64,000 bases of DNA from Clostridiaceae bacterium (GTDB lineage Bacteria > Bacillota > Clostridia > Peptostreptococcales > T1SED10-28). A program made the translations under genes and the position numbers. This document shows, in pieces, positions 15,944-25,218 of the stretch (the stretch's first letter is position 1; every line of letters starts with the position of its first letter). Location: assembly GCA_003554105.1 (NCBI GenBank), contig PWFQ01000018.1, positions 1 through 64,000 of the forward strand. Direction: 5' to 3'. Under the pieces are notes generated by a model. That model saw nothing but the letters and a program-made list of their open reading frames with translations. It did no database searches and was not told where the DNA came from.

Positions 15944-17548
15944 TTAATTTCCGTACACCCTTTTACCTCCAACCACCGTGTTTAGAACCTTTGTTTCAAG
16001 GATTTCCTTCGCATCCACCCTGAAGATATCACGATCTAAAACAGTAAAATCTGCATAATATCCGGGGAGAAGTCGTCCTTTGACTCTCTCTTTATGCTCA
16101 TTTACAGCAGACCCATAGGTGTAGGCATCGACCGCCTCTTCCACGGTCAGCCCTTCTTCAGAATTATACCCTTCTTCGGGATTCCCCTCCTTGTCCTTCC
16201 GGGTCACTGCTGCATAAAGATTCCCAAAGGGATCCAGGTCTTCAACTGGAGCATCGGTTCCAAAGCTGATGAGGGCATGATTACGATACAGAGTTCCAAA
16301 AGCATAAGAGGTCTTCGCTAAATCTTCCCCCACCCGGTCCTCAACAATTTTCCAGTCATAGTCGATAAAAACCGGTTGGGCCAAAACAGCAATCTTTCCT
16401 TGGATAATTCGCTTTAGCTGCACCTCGTCGGTGATCTGGTTATGAACGATTCCATGGCGCAGAGGGTTTCCTCTCCCTCCGTCCACTGTTTCTATGATCT
16501 TTAAAATGCTCTCAACGGCTCCATCTCCAATTCCATGAACCACAGCTGCAATGCCCGCCTGATCCGCCATCTTGACCAATGAGTAAAGAACCTCATCTTC
16601 AATGGCTTCGACTCCGTAATTACCGGGATCATCCCTGTAAGGTTTTTTCATAAAGGCGGTTCTCCCACCTAAGGATCCGTCTTTAAATATCTTAAGAGAT
16701 CCTCGTTCATAGTAATCTTCACGATAGGCGGATTGATCTTCCCACTTCAAATACTCCCGGAATCCTTCGGGATCTTGAAAATTAAACTGGTGCCGATATC
16801 GAAGGGGGATCATCTTCTCTTGAAAAGCTTCATGAATCCATTGAAAGCCTTCCTTAAACAAGGGTCCTGACACATCTGCAGACTGCACCGAGGTAATCCC
16901 TTTTGAAAGAGCATACTCCGCACCCAGACGGAGGTGTTCCTTGCGCTCCTCCTTTTTCCATCGGGGAATAATCCGCTTTAAAAAGGTCACGGCGTTTTCG
17001 GTCACAATGCCGTTTAACTGCCCGCGGGAGTCTTTTCCAATAGTTCCCCCGGGAATTCCGGTCATCACTGAAATCCCTGCCATCTCCAGAGCCTTTGTAT
17101 TTCCTACGGCCACATGCCCGCATACACGGTCAAAAACAATCGGCGTGTCAAGGGAAATCCGGTCGAGATCCTTTCGATGGGGAAGCCGATTTTCACCTTT
17201 AAGAAAGAAGTCCTGATTCCAGCCCCGTCCCAGGATAAAGGGAAGCTGTCCCCGGTCTTTGTGGTAACTTCTTCCTCTTTGTATAAGATCATCAATGGAA
17301 TCCGTGCCGATTAAATTACAGATTGCCATGCCCTCTCCCACATAGGAAAGGTGGAGATGACTGTCGTTAAAACCGGGAATGACAGTCGCACCCTGCAGGT
17401 CCACCACTTTTTCGGTCTGATTTTCATACTTTTGTCGGAGCTGATCATCGGAACCCACATCCTTAACCCGCTCTCCTTCAATATACACTGCTTCACAAAA
17501 CCTTCCCTTTTCAACGAAGATTTTTCCATTGAACAGTAGCTGTCTCAT
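15944..17548 (-). CDS. Amidohydrolase family protein (YtcJ-like)
   Basis: A 534-residue metal-dependent hydrolase of the amidohydrolase superfamily, YtcJ type. Visible are the N-terminal beta-sandwich, the metal motif PGFNDSHLHLSYVG near residue 60, VHGIGDGAV around 345, RHGIVHNQIT, and the late FGTDAPVEDLDPF with the catalytic Asp. A C-terminal GRLLPGYYADFTVLDRD completes the composite domain. The substrate is unknown in this subfamily. Its ATG at 17548 overlaps the recO stop (ATGA), with GAGGAG upstream, so it is translationally coupled to recO. Confidence 0.88.
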   Translation of the reverse strand: MRQLLFNGKIFVEKGRFCEAVYIEGERVKDVGSDDQLRQKYENQTEKVVDLQGATVIPGFNDSHLHLSYVGEGMAICNLIGTDSIDDLIQRGRSYHKDRGQLPFILGRGWNQDFFLKGENRLPHRKDLDRISLDTPIVFDRVCGHVAVGNTKALEMAGISVMTGIPGGTIGKDSRGQLNGIVTENAVTFLKRIIPRWKKEERKEHLRLGAEYALSKGITSVQSADVSGPLFKEGFQWIHEAFQEKMIPLRYRHQFNFQDPEGFREYLKWEDQSAYREDYYERGSLKIFKDGSLGGRTAFMKKPYRDDPGNYGVEAIEDEVLYSLVKMADQAGIAAVVHGIGDGAVESILKIIETVDGGRGNPLRHGIVHNQITDEVQLKRIIQGKIAVLAQPVFIDYDWKIVEDRVGEDLAKTSYAFGTLYRNHALISFGTDAPVEDLDPFGNLYAAVTRKDKEGNPEEGYNSEEGLTVEEAVDAYTYGSAVNEHKERVKGRLLPGYYADFTVLDRDIFRVDAKEILETKVLNTVVGGKRVYGN

Positions 17549-18330
17549 GAGTTGTCTCCTCTTTTCTTCAGGAATATCTCGGTATTTCTCCATTCCTTCA
17601 GCATTTTTAAGCTTTTAAAATTCCGATAGTCCAGCTGGTGCTGAATATAGCCGTTCAGGATTTCCTCCAGCTCCGAATGAAGTTTCGGATGAATATCAAG
17701 GCCTTTTACCTGCTCACAAGGTGCATTTGCCAGGTAATTTAACAGTTTAATCCCTTTTGAAGAAATGGTTTTCCATGGATGATAAACTTCACTGAAACAT
17801 TTATCACACACCAGCCCTCCCTCTTCAAAATCCAGTCTCCATCGTGGAGAGCTTACTGACTCGCAAATGCTGCATCCCTTCGTGGCGGGCTGAATTCCGT
17901 TCAATCTTACATATTGAGCAAGAAACCACAGATAAAGTGAGTCCGCTTTTGTATCGGCTTCCTCCAGCCCCTCCAGGACCTCCAGCAAAAGAGAAAACAA
18001 ACGGTTGTTGCTTTGTCCCTCGATGGTGATCGCTTCAACGAGCTCGACGATATACGATGCCAACGTTAAGCGGTAAAGATCCTCCCTGATTTTATAATGA
18101 GATTTTAAGCTTTCTCCACTGTTTAACGAATACATGGTTTTCCCTTTATAAAGAATCAAATCACTATAACTTAGGGGCTGTACCGCTGAGAGCATTTTGC
18201 TTTTGGACCGCCTGCTTCCCTTCGCCATCACGGATACCTTTCCCAGCTTTCTGGTAAAAATCACAAGGATTCCATCGCTTTCCTGGTATTTACGGTTCTT
18301 TAATACGATACCTTCAGTTTGGATCAGCAT
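17545..18330 (-). CDS. recO: DNA repair protein RecO
   Basis: RecO (261 aa) loads RecA onto SSB-coated DNA with RecR in recombinational repair. The N-terminal OB fold begins MLIQTEGIVLKNRKYQESD, followed by GSRRSKSK and a helical domain with the zinc motif CSICES...CDKCF near residues 155-180. Length and order after era (24 bp gap) are the standard Firmicutes arrangement. The start has GGGAGGGAG upstream. The stop overlaps the amidohydrolase start. Confidence 0.94.
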   Translation of the reverse strand: MLIQTEGIVLKNRKYQESDGILVIFTRKLGKVSVMAKGSRRSKSKMLSAVQPLSYSDLILYKGKTMYSLNSGESLKSHYKIREDLYRLTLASYIVELVEAITIEGQSNNRLFSLLLEVLEGLEEADTKADSLYLWFLAQYVRLNGIQPATKGCSICESVSSPRWRLDFEEGGLVCDKCFSEVYHPWKTISSKGIKLLNYLANAPCEQVKGLDIHPKLHSELEEILNGYIQHQLDYRNFKSLKMLKEWRNTEIFLKKRGDNS

Positions 18331-18354
18331 GAAACTCCCTCCCGAGCTTACGGA

Positions 18355-19248
18355 TTAATCTTCATGATATCCGAAATTGCTGAAAAGCCGTCGTTGATTT
18401 CTCCAGCCTTCCTTTACTTTTACCCATAGCTGCAGATTTACGGGAAGTCCGAGAAATCCTTCTATGTCTTCCCTTGCGGCTTTTCCGATCCCTTTTAATT
18501 TTCTTCCCTGCTTGCCGATAATAATCCCTTTATGGGAGTTCCGCTCACAATAGATATTTGCTTCAATATCAATCAGCTTTTTATTTTCCCGCTCCTTCAT
18601 CGATATAATTTCTATTGCAACCCCATGGGGGATCTCCTGCTCCGTATAAAAAAGAACTTTTTCTCTGATCTTTTCCCCAACAATGACCCGCTCCGGTTGA
18701 TCAGTAATCATTCCATCAGGGAAAAACTGAGGTCCCTCCTTGATAAATTCTTTAATTTCATCGATCAAACGGGAAAGGTTAACACCTTCAATGGCGGAGA
18801 TGGGTACGATGGCTTCGAAGAGTTCCATTTCCTCATATTGCCTCACGATTTCTGCAATAACTTCCTGTTTTTCCTTGTCAATTTTGTTAATGACCAGGAT
18901 CTTTGGAGTTTTGATATTTTTCAGTTCTTCAATAATGTACTGATCCCCTTTTCCAAGACGATCGCTTTCATCCACCATAAACAGAATCACATCCACATCC
19001 CGCATGCTTCCTTTTGCCATTCTCACCATATACTCCCCCAACTCATTCTTCGGCTTGTGAATCCCGGGGGTGTCAAGAAAGACAATTTGCATCTCCTCTT
19101 CCGTGTACACGCTTTGTATTCGATTTCTTGTGGTTTGGGGCTTGTCGGAGACAATCGCCACCTTTTCTCCCACCAGTTGATTCATCATTGTTGATTTTCC
19201 TACATTCGGTCTTCCCACAATGCTGACAAATCCTGATCTGTATGCCAT
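18355..19248 (-). CDS. era: GTPase Era
   Basis: Era (297 aa) is an essential GTPase that binds the 3' end of 16S rRNA and helps 30S assembly. G1 is GRPNVGKST (12-20), the switch region is KPQTTRNRI (36-44), G3 is DTPG (59-62) and G4 is NKID. The C-terminal KH domain shows GIIIGKQGRKLKGIG. The gene lies in the conserved phoH-pgpH-ybeY-dgk-cdd-era-recO order, with ybeY, also a rRNA-processing gene, nearby. Ribosome-binding site AGGAGG. Confidence 0.97.
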   Translation of the reverse strand: MAYRSGFVSIVGRPNVGKSTMMNQLVGEKVAIVSDKPQTTRNRIQSVYTEEEMQIVFLDTPGIHKPKNELGEYMVRMAKGSMRDVDVILFMVDESDRLGKGDQYIIEELKNIKTPKILVINKIDKEKQEVIAEIVRQYEEMELFEAIVPISAIEGVNLSRLIDEIKEFIKEGPQFFPDGMITDQPERVIVGEKIREKVLFYTEQEIPHGVAIEIISMKERENKKLIDIEANIYCERNSHKGIIIGKQGRKLKGIGKAAREDIEGFLGLPVNLQLWVKVKEGWRNQRRLFSNFGYHED

Positions 19249-19272
19249 AGTGCTCCTCCTTTTTCCTCAGGT

Positions 19273-19686
19273 CTACCCTTCCTTCGATGATGATTCTTCC
19301 AAATCCTTGGGAGTAAAGGAAAGAGGCAGTACCTGTTCTAATGTATACTCTTTGTACTCATTTTCATTTTTTGCGATAATCACCTTCATGTCTGTGCTGA
19401 ATTCCACAAACACCTGCCTGCAAATTCCGCAAGGCGCTGTAAATGCCTTAGGATCTCCCACAACGGCAATGGCTTCAAAGGCTTTTTCTCCTTCGGAGAC
19501 GGCTTTGAATATCGCCGTTCTTTCAGCACAGTTTGTGGCGCCGAAGGAAGCATTTTCGATGTTGCACCCCGTATAAATCTTCCCGCTTTTCGTCAGCAGA
19601 GCCGCTCCCACCGGAAAACGGGAATATGGAACATAGGCTTGTTTCTGGGCTTCCAGGGCTTTTTTTATCAGTTCATCGATGTTCAT
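19273..19686 (-). CDS. cdd: Cytidine deaminase
   Basis: A 137-residue zinc-dependent cytidine/deoxycytidine deaminase of pyrimidine salvage. Motifs are YSRFPVGAAL, the zinc-binding CAERTAI (Cys-Ala-Glu with the proton-shuttling Glu) and PCGICRQV supplying the other two cysteines. The start at 19686 has GGGGAGGAG upstream; longer readings lack a site and run into the upstream gene. It is 24 bp from era, as in other Firmicutes. Confidence 0.95.
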   Translation of the reverse strand: MNIDELIKKALEAQKQAYVPYSRFPVGAALLTKSGKIYTGCNIENASFGATNCAERTAIFKAVSEGEKAFEAIAVVGDPKAFTAPCGICRQVFVEFSTDMKVIIAKNENEYKEYTLEQVLPLSFTPKDLEESSSKEG

Positions 19687-19687
19687 A

Positions 19688-20788
19688 TTACTCCTCCCCT
19701 TCATTCTCTGTTTCATGGATGGTCAGACGCTCTTCGCTTCCGATCACCTGAACCCAGGTTTTCCCCGGATTTCGCGTTAATGGCTCTCCGGATTCCAGAA
19801 AGTAGCGGGTCGGTGCATGGTCATCGTCCTTTTCCCATGTGATGGGAACCATTTTCCCCATGGAAAAATAGTATCCGGTTCCTTCACCCACAGACTGCAT
19901 CTCGATAATTCCGGAGCTTGCTCCCTCAATCCTCCACTGGGGAATGATCTGAACAATTACGTTTGTCATGGAAATGTGTTCCCCGGTGACTTCATCCACA
20001 TGGGGCTCATCCACATAGTAGCGGAGATACGTCTCACTCTCTTCATCATATTCATAGGATGATCGATAGGAGGAGTGATAAATCACTTCAAAGGATTGAA
20101 CCTCTTCTCCTTCGGGAGTTTCCCCGGGCCAATGGAATGAGGGTCCTTCATAATGGAGCTCCTTGTGATACCCAAGGTTTTCTGCAGTGCTCAGTACCCG
20201 CTCTGATGATGTATAGGCATTATGAGGTGCAGAACGATGAGACTCCCGCCAAAAAGCCCCGGGACCGGGCCCCAGCAAACTTACATTATTGATTCCGTAA
20301 CTGATCAATTGATTTGTTACCGCCCGGGCTGCTCCGGCATGAACGAAAATCCCGTCATACTCCAGAATCTTTCGCAGGTAGTAAGGTCGCGTGCTTCTCA
20401 CCGGTCCGATGAGCTCCGGCTCTTCCATATAAAAGAGGGCTAAATAACGGGTTGCTCCTCCCTCCACATTCATTTCATACACCATTTCCGCATCAATGAG
20501 GCCTGCATGAGGTCTGGCTCTCGGGTTGTTATCATACATAACTCCGAAGATTCTTCTCTCCTCCATGTCTTCCTCCTCCATAGGCAATCCGCTCAATGGA
20601 GAACGAAATTCAGGCACGATGACTTCTTCCTCTTCTTCTTCTTCCTCTTCTTCAATTACTTCCTCCGGATGTTCTTCAGGCTCTTCTGTCTCTTCATTAC
20701 GTCTACAGCCTGCTAAGGCTCCAATGACTAGAAGAACCACGATAAGCAAAGCAATTTTTTGTAATGACTTTATTCCAGTGGTTTTCAA
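19688..20788 (-). CDS. DUF3048 (YerB-like) lipoprotein
   Basis: A 366-residue lipoprotein. The signal peptide ends in a lipobox LAGC with Cys28. A very acidic linker (about residues 30-55, mostly Glu) leads to the DUF3048 N-terminal domain (RRIFGVMYDNNPRARPHAG, then VRSTRPYY) and the C-terminal part with VYHSSYRSSYEYDEES. The family occurs on the surface of Firmicutes and its function is unknown. The start is TTG at 20788 behind AAGGGG. It is inserted between dgk and cdd, a position not found in the textbook cluster, with 1 bp separating it from cdd. Confidence 0.87.
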   Translation of the reverse strand: MKTTGIKSLQKIALLIVVLLVIGALAGCRRNEETEEPEEHPEEVIEEEEEEEEEEVIVPEFRSPLSGLPMEEEDMEERRIFGVMYDNNPRARPHAGLIDAEMVYEMNVEGGATRYLALFYMEEPELIGPVRSTRPYYLRKILEYDGIFVHAGAARAVTNQLISYGINNVSLLGPGPGAFWRESHRSAPHNAYTSSERVLSTAENLGYHKELHYEGPSFHWPGETPEGEEVQSFEVIYHSSYRSSYEYDEESETYLRYYVDEPHVDEVTGEHISMTNVIVQIIPQWRIEGASSGIIEMQSVGEGTGYYFSMGKMVPITWEKDDDHAPTRYFLESGEPLTRNPGKTWVQVIGSEERLTIHETENEGEE

Positions 20789-20808
20789 GAATACCCCTTC
20801 CTTTCCTC

Positions 20809-21510
20809 TTACGAAAATATCTGAAAAATAATGACAGTAATCATCAAACCCAGGCCTGCTCCCACAATGACTTCAAAGGGCGAATGAATTTTCCCTTCGA
20901 TACGGCTTTGAAACACGAGAAGAGCCATCAACAAGGCTAACGTTCCCACCAGAATATTTTCTGATACAAAGGTGATTGCGGTAAACAGAGATGCGGCCAC
21001 AGCCGCATGACCACTGGGCATTCCTCCTTTTAAGGGGGTTCCCCGGTCAATCTGCACCTTCACAAAAATCACTACAAGCACCACCAGCAGGAGGGCAATA
21101 AAGGTTACATGAATAGGAGCCTGTCTTACACGATCCAGAACCATGAGGGTCGCCGGATTCATTCGATGGAAAAAAATTAAATAGGCCACCACAATTGCAT
21201 TGAGCGCAGCAATCAGAACCGCTCCCGCTGCAACATTTTTTGCAATCTTGGCAAAAACATGATACTGATCCGTAATCAGATCAATGGTGGTTTCAATCGA
21301 TGTGTTGATCATCTCTGTGATAATCACCAATGAGATTGTTGAAAACAGAAGAAGCACCTCGGCTCTGGTAAGGTCAAAGAACAGGCTGAGAATCAAAACC
21401 CCGATGGCGATGAGAAAATGGATCTTCATGTTCCGTTGAGTTTTCAGAGCGTAGAGAATTCCTTCAAAGGCATAGTTGAAACTGTCAATAAGCTTACGAA
21501 CCTGATTCAT
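20809..21510 (-). CDS. Diacylglycerol/undecaprenol kinase fused to a PAP2 phosphatase domain
   Basis: A 233-residue membrane protein. The N-terminal half (1-125) is a DgkA-type lipid kinase: SFNYAFEGI, RNMKIHFLIA and the signature ITEMINTSIETTID. The C-terminal half resembles a PAP2 lipid phosphatase, with GMPSGHAAVAAS (PSGH motif) and SRIEGKIHSPFEV as the third motif. In Gram-positives the kinase acts mainly on undecaprenol, and PAP2 enzymes remove phosphate from undecaprenyl pyrophosphate or phosphatidic acid, so opposite activities share one chain. It starts directly after the ybeY stop (TAAATG). Confidence 0.9.
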   Translation of the reverse strand: MNQVRKLIDSFNYAFEGILYALKTQRNMKIHFLIAIGVLILSLFFDLTRAEVLLLFSTISLVIITEMINTSIETTIDLITDQYHVFAKIAKNVAAGAVLIAALNAIVVAYLIFFHRMNPATLMVLDRVRQAPIHVTFIALLLVVLVVIFVKVQIDRGTPLKGGMPSGHAAVAASLFTAITFVSENILVGTLALLMALLVFQSRIEGKIHSPFEVIVGAGLGLMITVIIFQIFS

Positions 21511-21972
21511 TTAATCCACCGCTTTTCTTGAAAGATCAATGATTTGCAAGATCTCTTCCTCTTTTTTCCGCATCAGGGACTTTTCACTTTCCTCAAGATG
21601 ATCATATCCTAAAAGGTGGAGCAGGCCGTGAACAAAAAGATACGCAAGCTCTCTTTTTTCACTATGTCCATACTCCTCTGCCTGATCAGTGACCGCTTGG
21701 GTTGAAATTACAACATCTCCCAGGACAAGAACCTCTCCAGACTGAAACTCCTTTGATGCAGGAAAGGAAAGAACGTCAGTAGGCATATCCCTGTTTCGGT
21801 ATGTCCGGTTGAGTTCCTGAATTTCTTCGGGATCGACAAAGGAAAGACTCACTTCTGTCTCCTCTGCCACTTCTTCCTTCTCCAGAACCAAGGAAAGGAT
21901 TGTTTCCAATTGACCGATGAGATCCTCTTCAATTGTAAGGATGCTTTGACGGTTACTAATCTCTAAACTCAT
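21511..21972 (-). CDS. ybeY: Endoribonuclease YbeY, rRNA maturation factor
   Basis: YbeY (153 aa) is a metal-dependent RNase acting in 16S rRNA 3'-end maturation and ribosome quality control. The zinc motif HGLLHLLGYDH is complete, and LNRTYRNRDMPTDVLSFP is the conserved family region. The start at 21972 is chosen because GAGGGG lies just upstream; a longer in-frame reading would overlap the pgpH stop. Immediately followed by the dgk fusion. Context with era supports the ribosome role. Confidence 0.95.
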   Translation of the reverse strand: MSLEISNRQSILTIEEDLIGQLETILSLVLEKEEVAEETEVSLSFVDPEEIQELNRTYRNRDMPTDVLSFPASKEFQSGEVLVLGDVVISTQAVTDQAEEYGHSEKRELAYLFVHGLLHLLGYDHLEESEKSLMRKKEEEILQIIDLSRKAVD

Positions 21973-21991
21973 TTCTTTCCCCTCTTTCCCC

Positions 21992-24073
21992 CTATTCTTC
22001 TTCGGGATATTCAATCCGTTCATGGAAAATCCCCAGCATCGTATTGATGAAAACCTCTTTGATGGTTTTCAATTCTTTTAGTGTCAGGTTGCTCTCTTCC
22101 AGCTGTCCGTCATCCAGCTTGCCCTGTAAAATCCTTCCGATCAGACTCTCCACCTTTTCCTTTGTGGGCTCCTGAATACTTCGAATTGCAGCCTCAACAG
22201 AATCAGCAAGCATCACGATCGCGGTCTCCTTTGTCTGAGGCTTCGGACCGCTGTAGCGGAAGTTCTGATCATCCACCGGCTCCTCTCCCTCTTCCCGGGT
22301 TTCCTTGGCTTTGTGATAAAAATATGCAACCATGGTATTCCCGTGATGGGTTTGGATAAAGTCGATGATTTCAGGATGGAGTTTATGTTTCTTTGCAATT
22401 TCAATACCGTCCTTCACATGGCCGGTAATAATCAAACTGCTTAAAGACGGGCTGAGTTTATTATGGGGATTATCGGTTCCCAGTTGGTTTTCCTTGAAAA
22501 AATACGGACGCTTCGTTTTTCCGATATCATGATAAAACGCTCCCACCCGGGTCAGCAAACCATTTCCTCCTACGGCATCAGCCGCACTTTCGCTGAGGTT
22601 TCCAACGATAATGCTGTGATGATAGGTTCCCGGTGCCTCAATCAACAGTTTCTTTAGCAGTTTTTGATTGGGATTGGAGAGTTCAAGCAACTTTAAGTGG
22701 GTAAGGATGCTAAATCCCCACTCCCAGAAAGGCAGTGTTCCAATGGTCAGGACCGCTGCAAAAATCCCGCCGATTCCTCCATACCCAGCGCGCATAAAAA
22801 CGTCCAGCAGCTCACGGCTACTGATGAGTCCAAAGGCAAGAATGACAATGAAATTGGTCACTGCAACCACAATTCCCGTAATAAAAATGTTCCCACGCTG
22901 TTGGGTCCTGTGAGCAAAAAGTGCTCCCATGGTTCCTCCGATTAACAGCATAATAAGAAGATTCATTTCACTTCCCAACACAACCACTGCGGAAATCGAA
23001 AGAACGATATTGGAGATAATTGCAACTTGGGGATTAATCAGAATTGACAACAGCATCGCATTGGTTGTAAGGGGCACAACGTACATCGAAATCGCTGAAA
23101 GAGCTAAAGAGCCTCCTAAAGTCAACATATTAATTAGGGCAATCATCCAGATTTTTGATGGTTGCTTAAGTAAGCTTCGATGAAAGTAATAGAGATAAAG
23201 AACAAAGGTGAAGAATAAGGAGAGAACAATCAGAGAGACTCCCCCATAAAGCAAAAAGTCTACACGCCCTTCTTCATGAAGCATTCCCAGTTCCCGAAGG
23301 ACTTCGATCTCATTTTGAGTGATCCGTTCCCCTTCCCGAACAATCAGATCGTCCTGGCGAATGATGACACTGTCCACCTGATCAATTGCCTGCTGACGTA
23401 ATTCCTCAGTCCTTTCAAGATCGATAAACTCATTTGCACGAAGCTGATTCTGTATCACTTCCACGGCAAATTCGATTAATGCGGGAGGGTACTCCTCCAA
23501 CTCTCTGATCCTTTCCTGGGCATTGCCCCTTGCAGACAGCACTTCATCAATTCGGATGCCGCGATTCAATCGTTCAGAACTCAACTCATAAAGATAGTTC
23601 TCCAAAAAACCCACAGATTCCATGGGACTGTTCAACAGTTCCTGAATTTCTTCGCTGTCATTAAAACGGATGAAGCTTCTTTCCCGAAACTCTTCAACCC
23701 TCTCTTCCATTGTAAGGGTTTGATCTTCCTGGATCTCGTATACCATCAGAAAAGATCTCTCAATCCCTTCCTTCACATCGTTAAGAATCTCCGGATCAAT
23801 GCTGTATTGAGATTCCACCGAATTCGCTGCTTCATCCCGAAGAGCTTCGGTGGTCCATTCATCTTCAATGGTTTTCGTTGCATAAATGTCCTGGGGTGAA
23901 CGCTGTCCGATCCTGACATCCACCCGTTCCGGTGCCAGCTGAATCGCAAAAATTGTGAACAAGCCGGCAAGAACAAACAGGGCGATCATTGCCAGCTGAA
24001 CGGATCGTTTGTTTTCCACAGGTTGTATAATGCGCTTTTCAATCACTGCACCAATCTTTGTTTGTCGTTTCAT
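21992..24073 (-). CDS. pgpH: Cyclic-di-AMP phosphodiesterase PgpH (7TM-HD protein)
   Basis: A 693-residue membrane protein that hydrolyses the second messenger c-di-AMP. An N-terminal transmembrane helix (about 30-48) precedes an extracellular 7TMR-HDED domain (about 50-275), seven transmembrane helices (about 280-475) and a cytoplasmic HD domain. The HD domain shows APGTYHHSIIVGNLSE, YHDIGKTKRPYFF and ITGHVKDGIE. This is the YqfF/PgpH architecture. Between phoH and ybeY as in Bacillus. Ribosome-binding site TAGGAG. Confidence 0.95.
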   Translation of the reverse strand: MKRQTKIGAVIEKRIIQPVENKRSVQLAMIALFVLAGLFTIFAIQLAPERVDVRIGQRSPQDIYATKTIEDEWTTEALRDEAANSVESQYSIDPEILNDVKEGIERSFLMVYEIQEDQTLTMEERVEEFRERSFIRFNDSEEIQELLNSPMESVGFLENYLYELSSERLNRGIRIDEVLSARGNAQERIRELEEYPPALIEFAVEVIQNQLRANEFIDLERTEELRQQAIDQVDSVIIRQDDLIVREGERITQNEIEVLRELGMLHEEGRVDFLLYGGVSLIVLSLFFTFVLYLYYFHRSLLKQPSKIWMIALINMLTLGGSLALSAISMYVVPLTTNAMLLSILINPQVAIISNIVLSISAVVVLGSEMNLLIMLLIGGTMGALFAHRTQQRGNIFITGIVVAVTNFIVILAFGLISSRELLDVFMRAGYGGIGGIFAAVLTIGTLPFWEWGFSILTHLKLLELSNPNQKLLKKLLIEAPGTYHHSIIVGNLSESAADAVGGNGLLTRVGAFYHDIGKTKRPYFFKENQLGTDNPHNKLSPSLSSLIITGHVKDGIEIAKKHKLHPEIIDFIQTHHGNTMVAYFYHKAKETREEGEEPVDDQNFRYSGPKPQTKETAIVMLADSVEAAIRSIQEPTKEKVESLIGRILQGKLDDGQLEESNLTLKELKTIKEVFINTMLGIFHERIEYPEEE

Positions 24074-24082
24074 AGAAGGCTC

Positions 24083-25069
24083 CTATCGTTTTTTTCGTTG
24101 TTGTCCCTCTTTCCCGGGATTTTTCTCATATGCGTTAATAATTTCCTTTACCAATTGATGTCTGACAACGTCCTTGTAGGTAAGACTGGTGAATCCGATT
24201 CCATCAATGTTTTTTAAAATGCCCATGGCATGATTCAGCCCGGACACCTTCCCCTGGGGAAGATCAATTTGTGTAATATCTCCGGTCACCACCGCTTTCG
24301 ATCCGTATCCCAGTCGGGTAAGAAACATCTTCATTTGTGCAATGGTTGTGTTTTGGGCTTCGTCCAGAATGATAAAGGAATTGTCCAGGGTTCTGCCTCT
24401 CATATAGGCAAGAGGAGCCACTTCGATAATTTCTCGTTCCTGAAGCCGATGAAATTTCTCCGCTCCCAAAACATCAAAAAGGGCATCATAGAGAGGCCGA
24501 AGATAAGGATCAACCTTATCCTTAAGATCCCCGGGTAAAAAGCCCAGGCTTTCTCCTGCCTCCACAGCCGGTCGAACGAGAACAATCCGTCGGACCTCCT
24601 CATTTTTAAAAGCCTTCGCCGCCATAACCACTGCAAGATAGGTCTTGCCTGTTCCGGCGGGACCGATGCCGAAGGTTAAATCGTTTTTTTCAATCTTTGC
24701 CAGATACTGCTTTTGTCCAAGGGTTTTGGGTTTGATGGGTCGTCCGTCAGCATTAATGAGGACTGTTCCATCCACCAACTTCTTGGCTTCCCCTCCGTTT
24801 CCCTCCAGGATCAGGTCTATAATGTATTTCACTCTTTGATCATTTAATTCTCCCCGGTGATCAAGAACCCGGATCATCTCAAAGAGAATTTCTTCTCCTT
24901 TTTCAACCCCTTCTTTGTCTCCCATCAGGAGAATATCACCCTCCCGAAGAAGCATAGTGGTTCCCGTGGTTTTATGAATCAGTTTTGCATACTCGTCAAA
25001 ATTTCCAAAGAGTTTCTCGGCATAATCCTCCCGGGGCAATTCAATGGTTCTTTGTATATCCTTAATCAA
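24083..25069 (-). CDS. phoH: PhoH family ATPase
   Basis: A 328-residue PhoH-type P-loop protein, thought to act as an RNA-associated ATPase or helicase and widely linked with ybeY. Walker A is GPAGTGKTYLAV, Walker B FIILDEAQN, and the sensor-like VVTGDITQIDLP follows; the N-terminal part carries a KH-like fold. It starts with TTG at 25069 behind GGAGG at 7-bp spacing and is first of the phoH-to-recO run, placed just after a terminator for the preceding operon. No clear promoter was identified in the 95-bp gap. Confidence 0.93.
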   Translation of the reverse strand: MIKDIQRTIELPREDYAEKLFGNFDEYAKLIHKTTGTTMLLREGDILLMGDKEGVEKGEEILFEMIRVLDHRGELNDQRVKYIIDLILEGNGGEAKKLVDGTVLINADGRPIKPKTLGQKQYLAKIEKNDLTFGIGPAGTGKTYLAVVMAAKAFKNEEVRRIVLVRPAVEAGESLGFLPGDLKDKVDPYLRPLYDALFDVLGAEKFHRLQEREIIEVAPLAYMRGRTLDNSFIILDEAQNTTIAQMKMFLTRLGYGSKAVVTGDITQIDLPQGKVSGLNHAMGILKNIDGIGFTSLTYKDVVRHQLVKEIINAYEKNPGKEGQQRKKR

Positions 25070-25164
25070 TCAAACTCCTCCTTGCTTCCTGTGCTTCCGC
25101 CATTCAGATCATTTTTCTTAATCATTATCATACCATATGAAGATGAGCATTGCCATGTTAAGCA

Positions 25165-25206
25165 TGAAAAAGGATGGACTCCAAATCATTTCTTGGTGGT
25201 CCATCC
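25165..25206 (-). terminator. Terminator of the nfeD-floA operon
   Basis: GGATGGAC (25172-25179) pairs with GTCCATCC (25199-25206), with inner pairing CCAA/TTGG, and the minus strand continues with T5. It lies 13 bp after the stop at 25219. Confidence 0.88.
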
Positions 25207-25218
25207 ATTAATCATTGA

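Noticed and set aside
18532-19194. 220-codon open frame on the plus strand opposite era
   Set aside because: It is antisense to a clear Era protein, has no ribosome-binding site, and its His/Phe-rich translation looks like a shadow frame.
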